Source: JAPLGE01 sp964355545 (GTDB taxonomy: Bacteria; Bipolaricaulota; Bipolaricaulia; UBA7950; UBA9294). Taken from it: a stretch of 43,903 bases of DNA. Within the stretch, counting starts at the first letter, position 1, and every line of letters begins with the position of its first letter. The DNA is taken from the NCBI GenBank assembly GCA_964355545.1, contig CAYHEK010000004.1:1-43903 (forward strand), in the 5' to 3' direction. The notes beneath the pieces were generated by a model. The model ran no database searches. It was not told the DNA's origin and was given only the letters and a program-made list of their open reading frames with translations. Positions 30,642 through 38,893 of the stretch are shown here, one piece after another. Both the position numbers and the translations under genes were made by a program.

Positions 30642-31856
30642 ATGAATACCCTTGTTACCAACATCGGACAGCTCGTCACCCCTCGCGGCAGAGGACCGGT
30701 CGGAGGCGGGTGCATGAACGACCTCACCGTGTACCACGGGGTCGACCTCCTGATTGAAGGGGAGAAAGTGACTAAGCTTGCCCCAAAGATCCGCGCTCCC
30801 GCCGTCGAACGGACGGTCGATGCCGCCGGCGGGGTCGTCCTTCCGGGCCTCGTCGATTCTCACACACACGCGGTCTTCCGCGGGACGCGCGAAGAGGAGT
30901 TCCTCGCTCGTCTTCAAGGGGCCCCCTACGATGGTGGAGGGATCCTCTCCACTGTGCGGAGCGTCGCCCAAGCGACCGAAGGGGACCTTGTGGGAGCCGC
31001 CCGCCCACACCTTGAGAACATGCTCGCAAGCGGGACGACCACGGTCGAGATCAAGAGCGGGTACGGATTGAGCCTGGAGGGCGAGACGAAGCTCCTCGCC
31101 GCCATTCGACAATTGCGGCGGACCTCGCCCCTGCGCCTCGTTCCCACCTTCCTTGGCGCGCACACCTTCCCCGAAGGGGTGAGGCGGGATGACTACATCT
31201 CCACCCTCATCACCCAGATGATCCCTGTCGTGCGGCGCAGGCGCCTCGCTCAGTTCTGCGATGTCTTCTGCGACCGCGATTTTTACACCCTCGCTGAGAC
31301 ACGCACCATCCTGCGCGCCGCCCGCGGCGCTGGCCTGAAGCTCAAGGTGCACGCTGACGAGCTCGCTCCAGTCGGCGGTGCTGAGCTCGCCGCCGAGCTC
31401 GAGGCGACCTCCGCCGACCACCTCCTGAAGACAAGCGAGAAGGGGATGAACGCCCTGAAGCAGGCGGGGGTCATCCCGGTCCTCCTCCCCGGGACGGCGT
31501 TCACGCTCGGAGTCGACTACGCTCCGGCGCGGCGGATGATCGAGCTCGGGCTCCCGGTCGCCCTCGCGACCGACTTCAACCCCGGTACGTGCCTCATCTA
31601 CTCTATGCTCACGATCATCGGCCTTGCCGTCATGAAGATGGGCCTCTCCGTGGAGGAAGCGATCACGGCCGCGACCCTCAACGCGGCCTGCGCCCTCGAT
31701 CTCGCGGAGGAGATCGGGTCCCTGGAGGAGGGGAAGGCGGCCGACCTCGTCGTCTTGGAGCTCGACACCTATCGGCAGATTCCCTACTTCTTCGGGCACA
31801 ACCCGGTGCGCCTCGTGATCTCGGGCGGCAAGGTCGTCCACGAGCGTCGAGCATGA
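30642..31856 (+). CDS. hutI: Imidazolonepropionase
   Basis: A 404-residue amidohydrolase that opens 4-imidazolone-5-propionate to N-formimino-glutamate, step 3 of histidine breakdown. Metal and substrate motifs: LVDSHTHAVFRGTREEEF (HxH), STVRSVAQAT, VEIKSGYGLSLEGE, FLGAHTFP (His), LKVHADELAP (His), SADHLLK and LATDFNPGTC (Asp). Length is standard. It is divergent from hutH and heads hutI-ispE-cmk-plsC-rpsA-HU; its stop overlaps the ispE ATG. Neither hutU nor a formiminoglutamate-handling gene is visible, so the pathway is incomplete in this window. Confidence 0.96.
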   Translation: MNTLVTNIGQLVTPRGRGPVGGGCMNDLTVYHGVDLLIEGEKVTKLAPKIRAPAVERTVDAAGGVVLPGLVDSHTHAVFRGTREEEFLARLQGAPYDGGGILSTVRSVAQATEGDLVGAARPHLENMLASGTTTVEIKSGYGLSLEGETKLLAAIRQLRRTSPLRLVPTFLGAHTFPEGVRRDDYISTLITQMIPVVRRRRLAQFCDVFCDRDFYTLAETRTILRAARGAGLKLKVHADELAPVGGAELAAELEATSADHLLKTSEKGMNALKQAGVIPVLLPGTAFTLGVDYAPARRMIELGLPVALATDFNPGTCLIYSMLTIIGLAVMKMGLSVEEAITAATLNAACALDLAEEIGSLEEGKAADLVVLELDTYRQIPYFFGHNPVRLVISGGKVVHERRA

Positions 31857-32701
31857 AGGTCTCGGCCTACGCGAAGTTGAACCTCGCCCTGAGAGTCCTC
31901 GGCCGACGTCCGGACGGGTTCCACAAGCTCGATTCCCTTGTCCAGACGATCGACCTCGCCGACACGATCGCGGTGGAGAAGACGGACGCGGGGCTCGAGT
32001 TCGAGAGCGACCTGGGGCTCCCGTTGGAGGAGGACCTCGCCGGCCAGGCCGCGGCGCTCCTCCTAACGGAGAAGGGACGGCGCCACGGGATCCGGGTAGC
32101 GGTGAAGAAGGGGATCCCTCTCGGGGCCGGCCTGGGTGGTGGATCGAGCGACGCCGCGGCCGTCCTGTGGGCAGCCGATCGGCTCCTTCCCCCGCCCCTT
32201 CCGGCGGAGAGGCTTGCGGCGCTCGCCGAGCGCCTCGGCGCGGATGTCCCTCTCTTCCTCACGGGAGGCCGGGTGCGGATCTCGGGGAGGGGAGAGCGAG
32301 TCGTCCCCGTTTCCGCGCCGCGCGCTGAACACTTCCTCGTCCTCGTCCCCCCCATTCGCTCTCACACGGCCGAGGTCTACGCCCGCTTTGACCACTTGAG
32401 GTCGGCCCCGCCGTCTCATGCTGCAACGCTGGACCTGGGCGCAAACGACCTCGAGGAGGCGGCGCTCCATCTCTATCCTCTTCTCTCGCCCTATCGCCGC
32501 GCGATCGAGACTCTGGGTGGTCGGTACTGCGGAATGAGCGGGAGCGGGTCCGCCTTCTACGCCGCATTCTTTGGCAAAGATGCGGCAGAGGTGGCTCGGG
32601 AGAGGCTCACTCCTTCCTTCCCGGAGGCCCGGATCTACGTCTGCGCGCCGACCGACTGTGGGCATCGCGTAGAGGAGGGTGTCGATGCAGATCGCGATTG
32701 A
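31853..32701 (+). CDS. ispE: 4-diphosphocytidyl-2-C-methyl-D-erythritol kinase
   Basis: A 282-residue GHMP kinase of the MEP isoprenoid pathway. Signatures: YAKLNLALRVLGRRPDGFHKLDSL at the N-terminus, the ATP-binding IPLGAGLGGGSSDAAAVL (about residues 88-105), GADVPLFLTGG, and the C-terminal GMSGSGSAFYAAF. It phosphorylates CDP-methylerythritol at the 2-OH, feeding IspF (17.3 kb). It is translationally coupled to hutI (ATGA), an uncommon pairing, and overlaps cmk by 17 bp. Confidence 0.96.
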   Translation: MKVSAYAKLNLALRVLGRRPDGFHKLDSLVQTIDLADTIAVEKTDAGLEFESDLGLPLEEDLAGQAAALLLTEKGRRHGIRVAVKKGIPLGAGLGGGSSDAAAVLWAADRLLPPPLPAERLAALAERLGADVPLFLTGGRVRISGRGERVVPVSAPRAEHFLVLVPPIRSHTAEVYARFDHLRSAPPSHAATLDLGANDLEEAALHLYPLLSPYRRAIETLGGRYCGMSGSGSAFYAAFFGKDAAEVARERLTPSFPEARIYVCAPTDCGHRVEEGVDADRD

Positions 32702-33299
32702 TGGGCCGGCTGCAGCCGGGAAGACGAGCCTCGGCCGGGCCCTTGCGCGACGCTTTTGCTGTCTCTTTGTCGAGACGGGAAGGATGTACCGCGCCGTGGC
32801 CCTCGGCCTCGACCGCGGCCTCGCTCTCGAAGAGATCGACATCGCTCTCGACGAGCGGGGGCGCTTCCTCCTGAACGGGGAGGACGTCACCGATCTCCTG
32901 CACACCCCCCGCCTCGACGAGGGCTCTTCCCGAATCGCGACGCGCCCCGAGGTGCGGGAGAGGCTCGTTGCCCTACAGCGAAGGATCGCGGAGGGACGCG
33001 ATGTGGTGATGGAGGGACGAGACATCGGGACGGTCGTCCTGCCGCGAGCCGACGTGAAGATCTTCCTCAAGGCAAGCCCACAGGAGCGCGCCCGGCGGAG
33101 GGCGAAAGAGCGCAACATGCCCGATCTTTCGGCGACCCTGACCGACCTCGTGATCCGCGACGAGCGCGACCAGACCCGCCAGATTGCTCCCTTGAACCCC
33201 GCTTGTGATGCGATTATAATCGACACCGATCGAAAGAGCCTCACTGAGATCATTTCCGAGGCTCAAGACCTGGTCAAGGAGCGGTTGGGGAAACGGTGA
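32685..33299 (+). CDS. cmk: Cytidylate kinase
   Basis: A 204-residue P-loop kinase that phosphorylates CMP and dCMP. Signatures: IAIDGPAAAGKTSLGRALARRF (P-loop), FVETGRMYRAVALG, VMEGRDIGTVVLPRADVKIFLKAS and RRRAKERN. Usual bacterial Cmk is about 220 residues; this one is slightly short in the NMP-binding insert. I chose ATG 32685 because AGAGGAGGG sits just upstream; GTG 32679 overlaps that site. It overlaps ispE upstream and plsC downstream by GTGA. The cmk-plsC-rpsA order is a common conserved arrangement. Confidence 0.95.
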   Translation: MQIAIDGPAAAGKTSLGRALARRFCCLFVETGRMYRAVALGLDRGLALEEIDIALDERGRFLLNGEDVTDLLHTPRLDEGSSRIATRPEVRERLVALQRRIAEGRDVVMEGRDIGTVVLPRADVKIFLKASPQERARRRAKERNMPDLSATLTDLVIRDERDQTRQIAPLNPACDAIIIDTDRKSLTEIISEAQDLVKERLGKR

Positions 33300-33928
33300 C
33301 GCGCCGGCTCAAGGAAGCTTTCAAAGCGACTTTTTATGCCTTGTTGGTATTTTTCCTCCGCGTCGTGACGAAGATTCTGTTCCGCCTGCGGGTGAGGGGA
33401 CGGGAGAGAGTGCAGCAAGGGGGGAGCTACATCGCAGTCGCGCGGCACCGTAGCTACTGGGACATCCCGCTCCTCGCTGTCGCCTTCGGCTGGAAGAACC
33501 GCATCCACTTCATCGCCCGCAGGGGGCTGATGCGCAATCCGTTGTTCAATGTTCTCATCCGACTCTACGCCACGGCGATCGACCGGGAGAACTTCACCAA
33601 GGGCGACTTCCGCCGCATGCTCGAGTCGATCCGACGGGAGCGACTGATCGGAGTCTTCCCGGAGGGGACGACGCGTCGCGCGGTCGACGCCAAGGCCGGG
33701 GCGATTCACTTCGCGAGGCTGACAGGGAAGGAACTCCTCCCCGTGAACATCGGGGCGGTCGGCCCCTATCCCCCGCGCTACCCGTTTCGCTTCCCGCGGA
33801 TCACGATCTCCATCGGTCACCCGTTCGCCGCCTCCGAGCTCGAAGAAGGAGAAGCGACGAGCACGAGCCGCGCCGAACGGTATCACTTCCTCGGCGAGCG
33901 GCTGATGCGGCGGGTCGACGCCGCGTGA
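33296..33928 (+). CDS. plsC: 1-acyl-sn-glycerol-3-phosphate acyltransferase
   Basis: A 210-residue membrane-associated acyltransferase that adds the second acyl chain to make phosphatidic acid. The HX4D motif is HRSYWD (about residue 46), and the substrate-binding motif is VFPEGTTRR (about residue 120). An N-terminal hydrophobic segment (FYALLVFFLRVVTKILFRL) anchors it. GTG start overlapping the cmk stop (GTGA). It works after PlsY (39.3 kb), which supplies the first acylation. Confidence 0.93.
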   Translation: MTRRLKEAFKATFYALLVFFLRVVTKILFRLRVRGRERVQQGGSYIAVARHRSYWDIPLLAVAFGWKNRIHFIARRGLMRNPLFNVLIRLYATAIDRENFTKGDFRRMLESIRRERLIGVFPEGTTRRAVDAKAGAIHFARLTGKELLPVNIGAVGPYPPRYPFRFPRITISIGHPFAASELEEGEATSTSRAERYHFLGERLMRRVDAA

Positions 33929-33951
33929 GGCGCAAGGAGGGCGATATCGGA

Positions 33952-33957
33952 TAGAAT
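33952..33957 (+). promoter_or_regulatory. Possible -10 element before rpsA
   Basis: TAGAAT, 70 nt before the rpsA start; no convincing -35 at standard spacing, so an internal promoter here is only possible. Confidence 0.25.
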
Positions 33958-34027
33958 CGCGCAGTTTGAAGAGCCCGACCCCGAGATGCAAGGGGAAGGG
34001 GAACCCACTCACTAGGCGGTCTTACGT

Positions 34028-35746
34028 ATGGAAAAGAAGATCAAGATGCAGGATGCCTTCTCCGAGAGCGATGTCAAGTCGTACAGCCGGGGGGACACGA
34101 TCACCGGGACGGTCGTCCAGGTGAACGAGAACGAGATCCTCGTTGACATTGGGTACAAGTCCGAGGGGGTCCTTCCAGTGAGCGAACTCTCTCCCTTCCG
34201 CGAGGATGGAAAGATCGAAGAGGGAGAGGAGATCGAGGTGCTCGTCACCTACATCGACGAGGAGAAGGGGACGGTCTATGCTTCGGAGAAGCAGGCCGAG
34301 TACGAGAAGCGGATCGAGACGTTGGAGCGGGCCTATCGGGAGGGGCTCGCTGTGGAAGGTGAGGTGACGAACGAGGTAAAGAACGCGGGCTACCACGTGA
34401 ACCTCGACGGGATCCGCGCTTTCCTCCCCGGCTCCCACCTGGGAACCGACCTCCCGAGCGCGATCGCCGAGCTTCGGGGAAAGCGGATCCTGGTCAAGAT
34501 CCTCGAACTCTCCCGGCGCGACAAGAACCTGGTCGTCTCCCACAAGGCTTACCTCAAGGAGATGGAGGAGAAACGGCGTGCGGCCTTGTTCGAGTCCCTA
34601 AAGGCCGGACAGGAAATCGAGGGGACGATCCGCAGCATCGTCGACTTCGGGCTCTTCGTCGACATCGGCGGGTTCGAGGGCCTCGTCCACCGCTCGGAGA
34701 TCGCGTGGAAGGACCTCCCTGTTCCACCGGCCGACTACAAGGTGGGAGACCGCGTCAGGGTGAAGGTGATCGACTTCGACCAGGCCAAGGCCAAGATCTC
34801 CCTGTCCATCAAGCAGCTGCGGCCGAACCCCTGGATCGGGATCGCCGGCCGCTACCCGGCGGGGACGCGGGTGAAGGGGAGGGTCGTGAGCGTCACGGAC
34901 TTCGGCGCGTTCGTCGAGTTGGAGAAGGACGTGGAAGGGTTGGTTCACGTCTCCGAACTCTCCTGGGGGTACCCTGAGGATCCGCGCGCGGTCGTACACG
35001 AAGGGGACGAGGTAGAAATCATGGTGCTCGGCTGCGACGAAACGGCTCATCGCATCAGCCTCTCCCTGCGCCGCGCGCAACGCGACCCCTGGGAGAACGT
35101 CGAGGCGAAGTACCCCCGGGGACAGAGGATGACGGGGGAGATCACCAAGATCACCGACTTCGGCGCCTTCGTCAAGCTCGAAGAGGGAGTCGAGGGACTC
35201 GTCCACGTCTCCGAACTCGACTGGGGGCACGTGGCCCATCCGCGCGACGTGCTCAAAGAGCGTGAAACGGTCGAGGTGAAGATCCTGAACGTCGACCCGA
35301 AGGAGCGACGCATCAGTCTCTCCATCCGCGCACTCAAGACGGACCCCTGGCGCCAGTTCGCCGAGCGCTACGCCATCGACTCGCTCGTCGAAGGAGAGAT
35401 CACCGAGATCAAGGACTTCGGTGCGTTCATGAAGATCACCGACGACGTCGACGGCCTGATCCACGTCTCCGAGATCAGCGATCAGCGGATCGCCACCCCG
35501 ACCGAGGTCCTCGCGGTTGGAGACCGGGTGCAGGCGAAGATCATCGGGATCAACGAGGAGAAGAAGCAGGTTCGACTCAGCATGCGCAACCTGTTCGGGC
35601 CACCTGCGGTTCCACCCTCTCGCCCTCCCCGCAAGCGCGAGCGCAAGCGCGAGCGTGTCGAGCAGTCCTTCCTGGAGGACGGCGGGCACGAGACCTTGAG
35701 CATGCGCGACCTGTTGGGAGACAAAGGGCTTGACGAAGAGGCATGA
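34028..35746 (+). CDS. rpsA: 30S ribosomal protein S1
   Basis: A 572-residue protein with six S1 RNA-binding domains, starting at about residues 22, 108, 194, 279, 366 and 453. Domains 3-6 show the canonical 'DFGAFVELEKDVEGLVHVSELSW' pattern (for example TDFGAFVELEKDVEGLVH), while 1 and 2 are the divergent ribosome-docking type (GTVVQVNENEILVDIGYKSEG). S1 brings mRNA to the 30S subunit. A basic tail follows (PPRKRERKRERVEQ, encoded by two tandem 12-bp repeats at 35630-35653). No clear ribosome binding site; the 99-bp gap after plsC may hold a second promoter. Confidence 0.96.
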   Translation: MEKKIKMQDAFSESDVKSYSRGDTITGTVVQVNENEILVDIGYKSEGVLPVSELSPFREDGKIEEGEEIEVLVTYIDEEKGTVYASEKQAEYEKRIETLERAYREGLAVEGEVTNEVKNAGYHVNLDGIRAFLPGSHLGTDLPSAIAELRGKRILVKILELSRRDKNLVVSHKAYLKEMEEKRRAALFESLKAGQEIEGTIRSIVDFGLFVDIGGFEGLVHRSEIAWKDLPVPPADYKVGDRVRVKVIDFDQAKAKISLSIKQLRPNPWIGIAGRYPAGTRVKGRVVSVTDFGAFVELEKDVEGLVHVSELSWGYPEDPRAVVHEGDEVEIMVLGCDETAHRISLSLRRAQRDPWENVEAKYPRGQRMTGEITKITDFGAFVKLEEGVEGLVHVSELDWGHVAHPRDVLKERETVEVKILNVDPKERRISLSIRALKTDPWRQFAERYAIDSLVEGEITEIKDFGAFMKITDDVDGLIHVSEISDQRIATPTEVLAVGDRVQAKIIGINEEKKQVRLSMRNLFGPPAVPPSRPPRKRERKRERVEQSFLEDGGHETLSMRDLLGDKGLDEEA

Positions 35747-35784
35747 CGAAGCACGAATAGCCCAAAGCCAAGGAGGAGAACGCC

Positions 35785-36093
35785 ATGAACAAAGGTGAAT
35801 TCATCGATCGACTCGCCGACTCGACGAACCTGACCAAGAAGGAAGCGCGCAAGCTCTTGGACTCGGTCCTCAACCTCATTCAGGAGACCCTGCTCCACGG
35901 CGAAGAGGTGAAGCTTGTCGGCTTCGGGAAGTTCGCCGTGCGAGCGCGCAAGGCGAGCAGTCGGATCAATCCTCAGACCAAGCGGCCGATTCAGGTGGCC
36001 TCGAAGGTCGTTCCCCTGTTCAAGCCGGGGAAGGAGCTGAAGCGCGAGATCGAGAAGAACCTCAAGGCGACGCAGGTCGGTCTGAGGAAATAA
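35785..36093 (+). CDS. hup: HU-family DNA-binding protein
   Basis: A 102-residue nucleoid protein. It has the standard HU/IHF fold: MNKGEFIDRLADSTNLTKKEARKLL helix pair, GEEVKLVGFGKFAVRARKASSRINPQT, the beta-arm with the conserved Pro (RINPQTKRPIQV), and VPLFKPGKELKREI. Slightly longer than the usual 90 residues, with a basic C-terminal extension. The ribosome binding site is strong (AAGGAGGAG). It follows rpsA by 38 bp, an arrangement also seen in proteobacteria (rpsA-ihfB). Its 3' end overlaps convergent acpS by 32 bp. Confidence 0.95.
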   Translation: MNKGEFIDRLADSTNLTKKEARKLLDSVLNLIQETLLHGEEVKLVGFGKFAVRARKASSRINPQTKRPIQVASKVVPLFKPGKELKREIEKNLKATQVGLRK

Positions 36094-36433
36094 TCTCCTC
36101 CAAAAGGACGCACGCGACGGCCAGCCTCCTTGTGTGGGAGAGGCTGGCCTCGATCCGTCCTTCGATCAGGGCGCAGCGGACGAGCGGCTTGCCGGTCATC
36201 TCGTGGTGGACTTCGATCGCCGCGTAGGGGAGAAAGCGGCCGGCGGCTTTGATCAAGGCTTCTTTCGCCGCAAACCGTGCTGCCAAGCGTTCGAAGCGCC
36301 GCTCACCCCGCGGGGACCAGGCGTAGCGAACCTCCTCCGGCGTGTAGACCCGCCGGAGGAAACGCTCCCCGTAGCGGGAGACAAGGTCCTTGATCCGCTC
36401 TACCTCGATCGCGTCGATCCCCACCCTAGTCAT
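36062..36433 (-). CDS. acpS: Holo-[acyl-carrier-protein] synthase
   Basis: A 123-residue 4'-phosphopantetheinyl transferase that activates acyl carrier protein. Magnesium ligands lie in VGIDAIEVERI (Asp) and RFAAKEALIKA (Glu); RRVYTPEEVRYAW and SLSHTRRLAVACVLLE are family segments. ATG 36433 overlaps the gmk 3' end by 8 bp; a GTG at 36424 is the alternative. It is the last gene of amrB-yicC-gmk-acpS and supplies the partner for FabF-based fatty-acid synthesis. Confidence 0.93.
   Translation of the reverse strand: MTRVGIDAIEVERIKDLVSRYGERFLRRVYTPEEVRYAWSPRGERRFERLAARFAAKEALIKAAGRFLPYAAIEVHHEMTGKPLVRCALIEGRIEASLSHTRRLAVACVLLEEIISSDRPASP
36119..36149 (+). terminator. Perfect 10-bp inverted repeat after the rpsA-HU operon
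   Basis: GGCCAGCCTC (36119-36128) and GAGGCTGGCC (36140-36149) form a perfect 10-bp stem with an 11-nt loop, 25 nt after the HU stop and inside the acpS coding region. There is no U tract, so it may be a Rho-dependent or 3'-end-protecting structure. Confidence 0.35.
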
Positions 36434-37046
36434 GGACGATCCGGCAGCGCTCGGCGACGATGATCGAAGAAAGCTCCTCGACCGCGCGGCCGAGGTCGTC
36501 GTTGATGACGAGGTAGTCGAAGAACGGGATCGCCTCCATCTCGCGCGACGCGACCTCAAGACGCGCCTCGATCTCGGCTTCGCTCTCCGTCCCTCGCTCG
36601 CGCAGGCGCTCGCGCAGAGCCTCAAGCGACGAGGGAGAAAAGAAGATGAAAATGACCGTGAACTCGTCAAGCCCGCGGCGGCGCACTGTCTTCGCGCCCT
36701 CGACGTCGATGTTCAAGATGACGTCCTTCCCTTGGGCGAAGAGCTCCTTGATCTGGGAGCGGGAGGTCCCGTACTGGTCGCCGAGGTACGTCACGTGCTC
36801 GAGAAGCTCCCCTCGTGCGATCAGGCGGGCGAACTCCTCGCGCGAGACGTAGCGATAGTCGACGCCGTCCTCTTCCCCGGCTCGCCGCGGGCGCGTGGTG
36901 TAGGAGACGGAGTAGCAAAGATCGTGAAGGATGCGCATCACCCGCTCGATAGCGGAATTCTTCCCCGCCCCGGACGGCCCGGAGACGACGAATGCGATCC
37001 CGCCGCCTGTCCCTCGCCGCGAGCGAGCGACTGATTCACTCGACAT
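36426..37046 (-). CDS. gmk: Guanylate kinase
   Basis: A 206-residue GMP kinase. P-loop FVVSGPSGAGKNSAIERV (Asn where Ser/Thr/Gly is usual), then SVSYTTRPRRAGEEDGVDYRYVSREEF (GMP-binding signature), YGTSRSQIKEL and VILNIDVEGAKTVRRR. The lid region and the C-terminal FDYLVINDD are typical. It overlaps yicC by 11 bp upstream and acpS by 8 bp downstream. The yicC-gmk pairing is common across bacteria. Confidence 0.96.
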   Translation of the reverse strand: MSSESVARSRRGTGGGIAFVVSGPSGAGKNSAIERVMRILHDLCYSVSYTTRPRRAGEEDGVDYRYVSREEFARLIARGELLEHVTYLGDQYGTSRSQIKELFAQGKDVILNIDVEGAKTVRRRGLDEFTVIFIFFSPSSLEALRERLRERGTESEAEIEARLEVASREMEAIPFFDYLVINDDLGRAVEELSSIIVAERCRIVHD

Positions 37047-37899
37047 TCTGCACCTGCTCCTTGAAGCGCTCGATCTCGACCTTCATCTCGAGGACGATCG
37101 AACTGGTCGCGAGGTCGCGCGACTTCGAGCCGAGGGTGTTCGTCTCGCGGAGGAGCTCCTGGGAGAGGAAGTCAAGCTCCCTTCCCACCGCACCTTCGGC
37201 GGCGAGGAGGCGCCGCGCGTGGGCGAGGTGCGCTTCGAGACGGGTCATCTCCTCCTCCACGTCGGACCGGTCCGCAAGGAGAACCACTTCCGTCTCGAGG
37301 CGCGAGGGATCGACTTCGAGGGAGAGCTCGGCGACCCGTTCCCGCAGGCGCGCGCGCAGCTCCTCCCGCAACGCGGGGATCCGCTCCTTGACGCGGGAAA
37401 CGAGGGCGGAGAGGTTGTCCAAGATCCCTTCGAGTTCTGCCGCCAGGAGCGCCCCTTCCTCTTCGCGCCCGCGGAGCGCCCCCGCGATCGCTTGGCCGAG
37501 AGCGGGCTCGACGAGCCTCCAGATCTCCTCTTCTGACTCGGGAACGGACGCGAGGGCTCCGATCTGGATCAGGTCGCTCAAGGAGGGCGGGACCGGGAGG
37601 CGGAACTCCTCCGTGACCGCTCGCAGCTCCGCGAGGCGCCGGCCGACCCTCTCCCGGTCGATGGAGGGAGGGGCCGAGCCGGTTCGAGCCGGCTCCAGCG
37701 CGACCCACACGTCGATCTCTCCGCGGTGGAACGCACGCTTCACGACCTCCTCGAGCCGAAGCTGGAGGAGCGGCCACTCGGAGAGGGCGCGCGGGCGAAC
37801 GGATAGATACCGATGGTTCAGCGTCCGGATCGTCACCTCGGCGCGCCGTCCCCCTTCCGCCGACTCTCCCCGTCCGAAGCCGGTCATGCTCCGAATCAC
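37036..37899 (-). CDS. yicC: YicC-family endoribonuclease
   Basis: A 287-residue protein starting IRSMTGFGRGE, the family signature, with TIRTLNHRYLSVRPR, the central YicC domain and the C-terminal DUF1732 block (SDVEEEMTRLEAHL, GRELDFLSQELLRETNTLGSKS, IVLEMKVEIERFKEQVQNVE). YicC proteins have been described as RNA-cleaving enzymes affecting small-RNA turnover. GTG 37899 has a strong ribosome binding site (GGGGAGGG) that lies inside the end of amrB, whose stop is one base upstream. Gmk follows directly. Confidence 0.94.
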   Translation of the reverse strand: MIRSMTGFGRGESAEGGRRAEVTIRTLNHRYLSVRPRALSEWPLLQLRLEEVVKRAFHRGEIDVWVALEPARTGSAPPSIDRERVGRRLAELRAVTEEFRLPVPPSLSDLIQIGALASVPESEEEIWRLVEPALGQAIAGALRGREEEGALLAAELEGILDNLSALVSRVKERIPALREELRARLRERVAELSLEVDPSRLETEVVLLADRSDVEEEMTRLEAHLAHARRLLAAEGAVGRELDFLSQELLRETNTLGSKSRDLATSSIVLEMKVEIERFKEQVQNVE

Positions 37900-37900
37900 G

Positions 37901-38731
37901 TCATCCCTCCCCAAGGAGCAGAGAAGCGTACCCGACGACGGCACGGTCGTCTCCGGTCACGTCGCCCGAGGTGGCGTAGGAGACAAGGCGAGCGTCGTTC
38001 CAGCCGAGCCTTCGCCCCATCGCGAGGAGAAGAGTGATCGCGGCCGCCCCGCAGATCGACAGGCGCTCTCTCACCACGCGCTCGTAGAAGCCCTCGGCGT
38101 CGAGGGCCAAGATCCGCTCGATCGCCCCGCGGTCGATCCTTCGGGCGACCTCGGCGGGCTCGTAGTGGGTAAAGTCGCTCGACGCCACGATCGCCCCGCC
38201 CTTGCCACGCACGACCTCCGCGATCCTCTCCCCAGCCACCGCCAAGTCGGGGAAGGGAGAGAGCATGACCGAGACCGGAACGAACGGAATCTGTATGCCA
38301 AAGAGGTACTGAAGGAAGGGGAGTTCGACCTCGATTGAGTGCTCGCCAAGGAACGCTTCCTCGGCGACCTCGATCCCCGCGGCGATGAGGCGATCGGCGA
38401 GGTCCGTGTCGATCGGGGCTTCACCCAGCGGGGTCCGCCAAGTTCCCATCCGCGCAAGAGAAAGGGACCGCCCCATCCCGGTGTGATTGGCACCCAGGAC
38501 GAGAACCCAGTTCGGCCGCCCCCGTTCCGCGAGCGCGGCGTAGCCGGCCGCCGCCACTCTTCCAGAGTACACGTATCCCGCGTGGGGGACGACGAGCCCA
38601 ATCGGTCCCTCAAGGGGTCTCTCCGCAGCGCGGACCTCCCCAGGGAATAGGCGGCCAAGCGCCGCGGAGAGCCCTGCCGCGGTCCCTGGGTAGAAAGTGC
38701 CCGCCGCCACCGGTTCCCGAACCCTCTTCAT
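37901..38731 (-). CDS. amrB: Memo-family protein (AmmeMemoRadiSam system protein B)
   Basis: A 276-residue Memo protein, related to class III extradiol dioxygenases. It starts VREPVAAGTFYPG and carries the likely metal-site histidines in VVPHAGYVYSG and LGANHTGMG, the GEHSIEVELPFLQYLF block and ASSDFTHYEP, plus the conserved Cys in RLSICGAAA. Memo proteins often sit with AMMECR1 and a radical SAM protein in one cluster; here neither is adjacent (a PflX-like radical SAM lies at 10 kb). Function unknown. ATG 38731 has no ribosome binding site but a -10 hexamer 9 nt upstream. It heads amrB-yicC-gmk-acpS. Confidence 0.93.
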   Translation of the reverse strand: MKRVREPVAAGTFYPGTAAGLSAALGRLFPGEVRAAERPLEGPIGLVVPHAGYVYSGRVAAAGYAALAERGRPNWVLVLGANHTGMGRSLSLARMGTWRTPLGEAPIDTDLADRLIAAGIEVAEEAFLGEHSIEVELPFLQYLFGIQIPFVPVSVMLSPFPDLAVAGERIAEVVRGKGGAIVASSDFTHYEPAEVARRIDRGAIERILALDAEGFYERVVRERLSICGAAAITLLLAMGRRLGWNDARLVSYATSGDVTGDDRAVVGYASLLLGEG

Positions 38732-38740
38732 ACCGGTGCG

Positions 38741-38770
38741 ATTCTAGCCTCACCCCATCCTGCGCGACAA
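38741..38770 (-). promoter_or_regulatory. Predicted amrB promoter, leaderless
   Basis: Minus-strand TTGTCG (38765-38770), 18-bp spacer, TAGAAT (38741-38746), then exactly 9 nt to ATG 38731. It is back-to-back with the tRNA-Gln promoter, the two -35 boxes being 8 bp apart. Confidence 0.55.
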
Positions 38771-38778
38771 GCGAGTTC

Positions 38779-38807
38779 TTGACAGAGATCGCCGCCTTCC
38801 TTAAGAT
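38779..38807 (+). promoter_or_regulatory. Predicted tRNA-Gln promoter
   Basis: Perfect TTGACA (38779-38784), 17-bp spacer, TAAGAT (38802-38807), 12 nt before the tRNA 5' end. Confidence 0.65.
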
Positions 38808-38819
38808 CCGCCCTTGCAT

Positions 38820-38893
38820 TGGGAGATCGTCTAATGGTAGGACGACAGGCTCTGGCCCTGTTAGTGGGGGTTCGAATCCTCCTCTCCCAACCA
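38820..38893 (+). tRNA. tRNA-Gln (anticodon CTG)
   Basis: The acceptor stem TGGGAGA (38820-38826) pairs with TCTCCCA (38883-38889), followed by A73 and an encoded CCA (38891-38893). The D-arm contains TAATGGTAG; the anticodon arm is ACAGG-CTCTGGC-CCTGT with anticodon CTG; the T-arm is GGGGG-TTCGAAT-CCTCC with one G-T pair. The U1-A72 first pair is typical of tRNA-Gln. A strong promoter lies just upstream. Confidence 0.95.
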
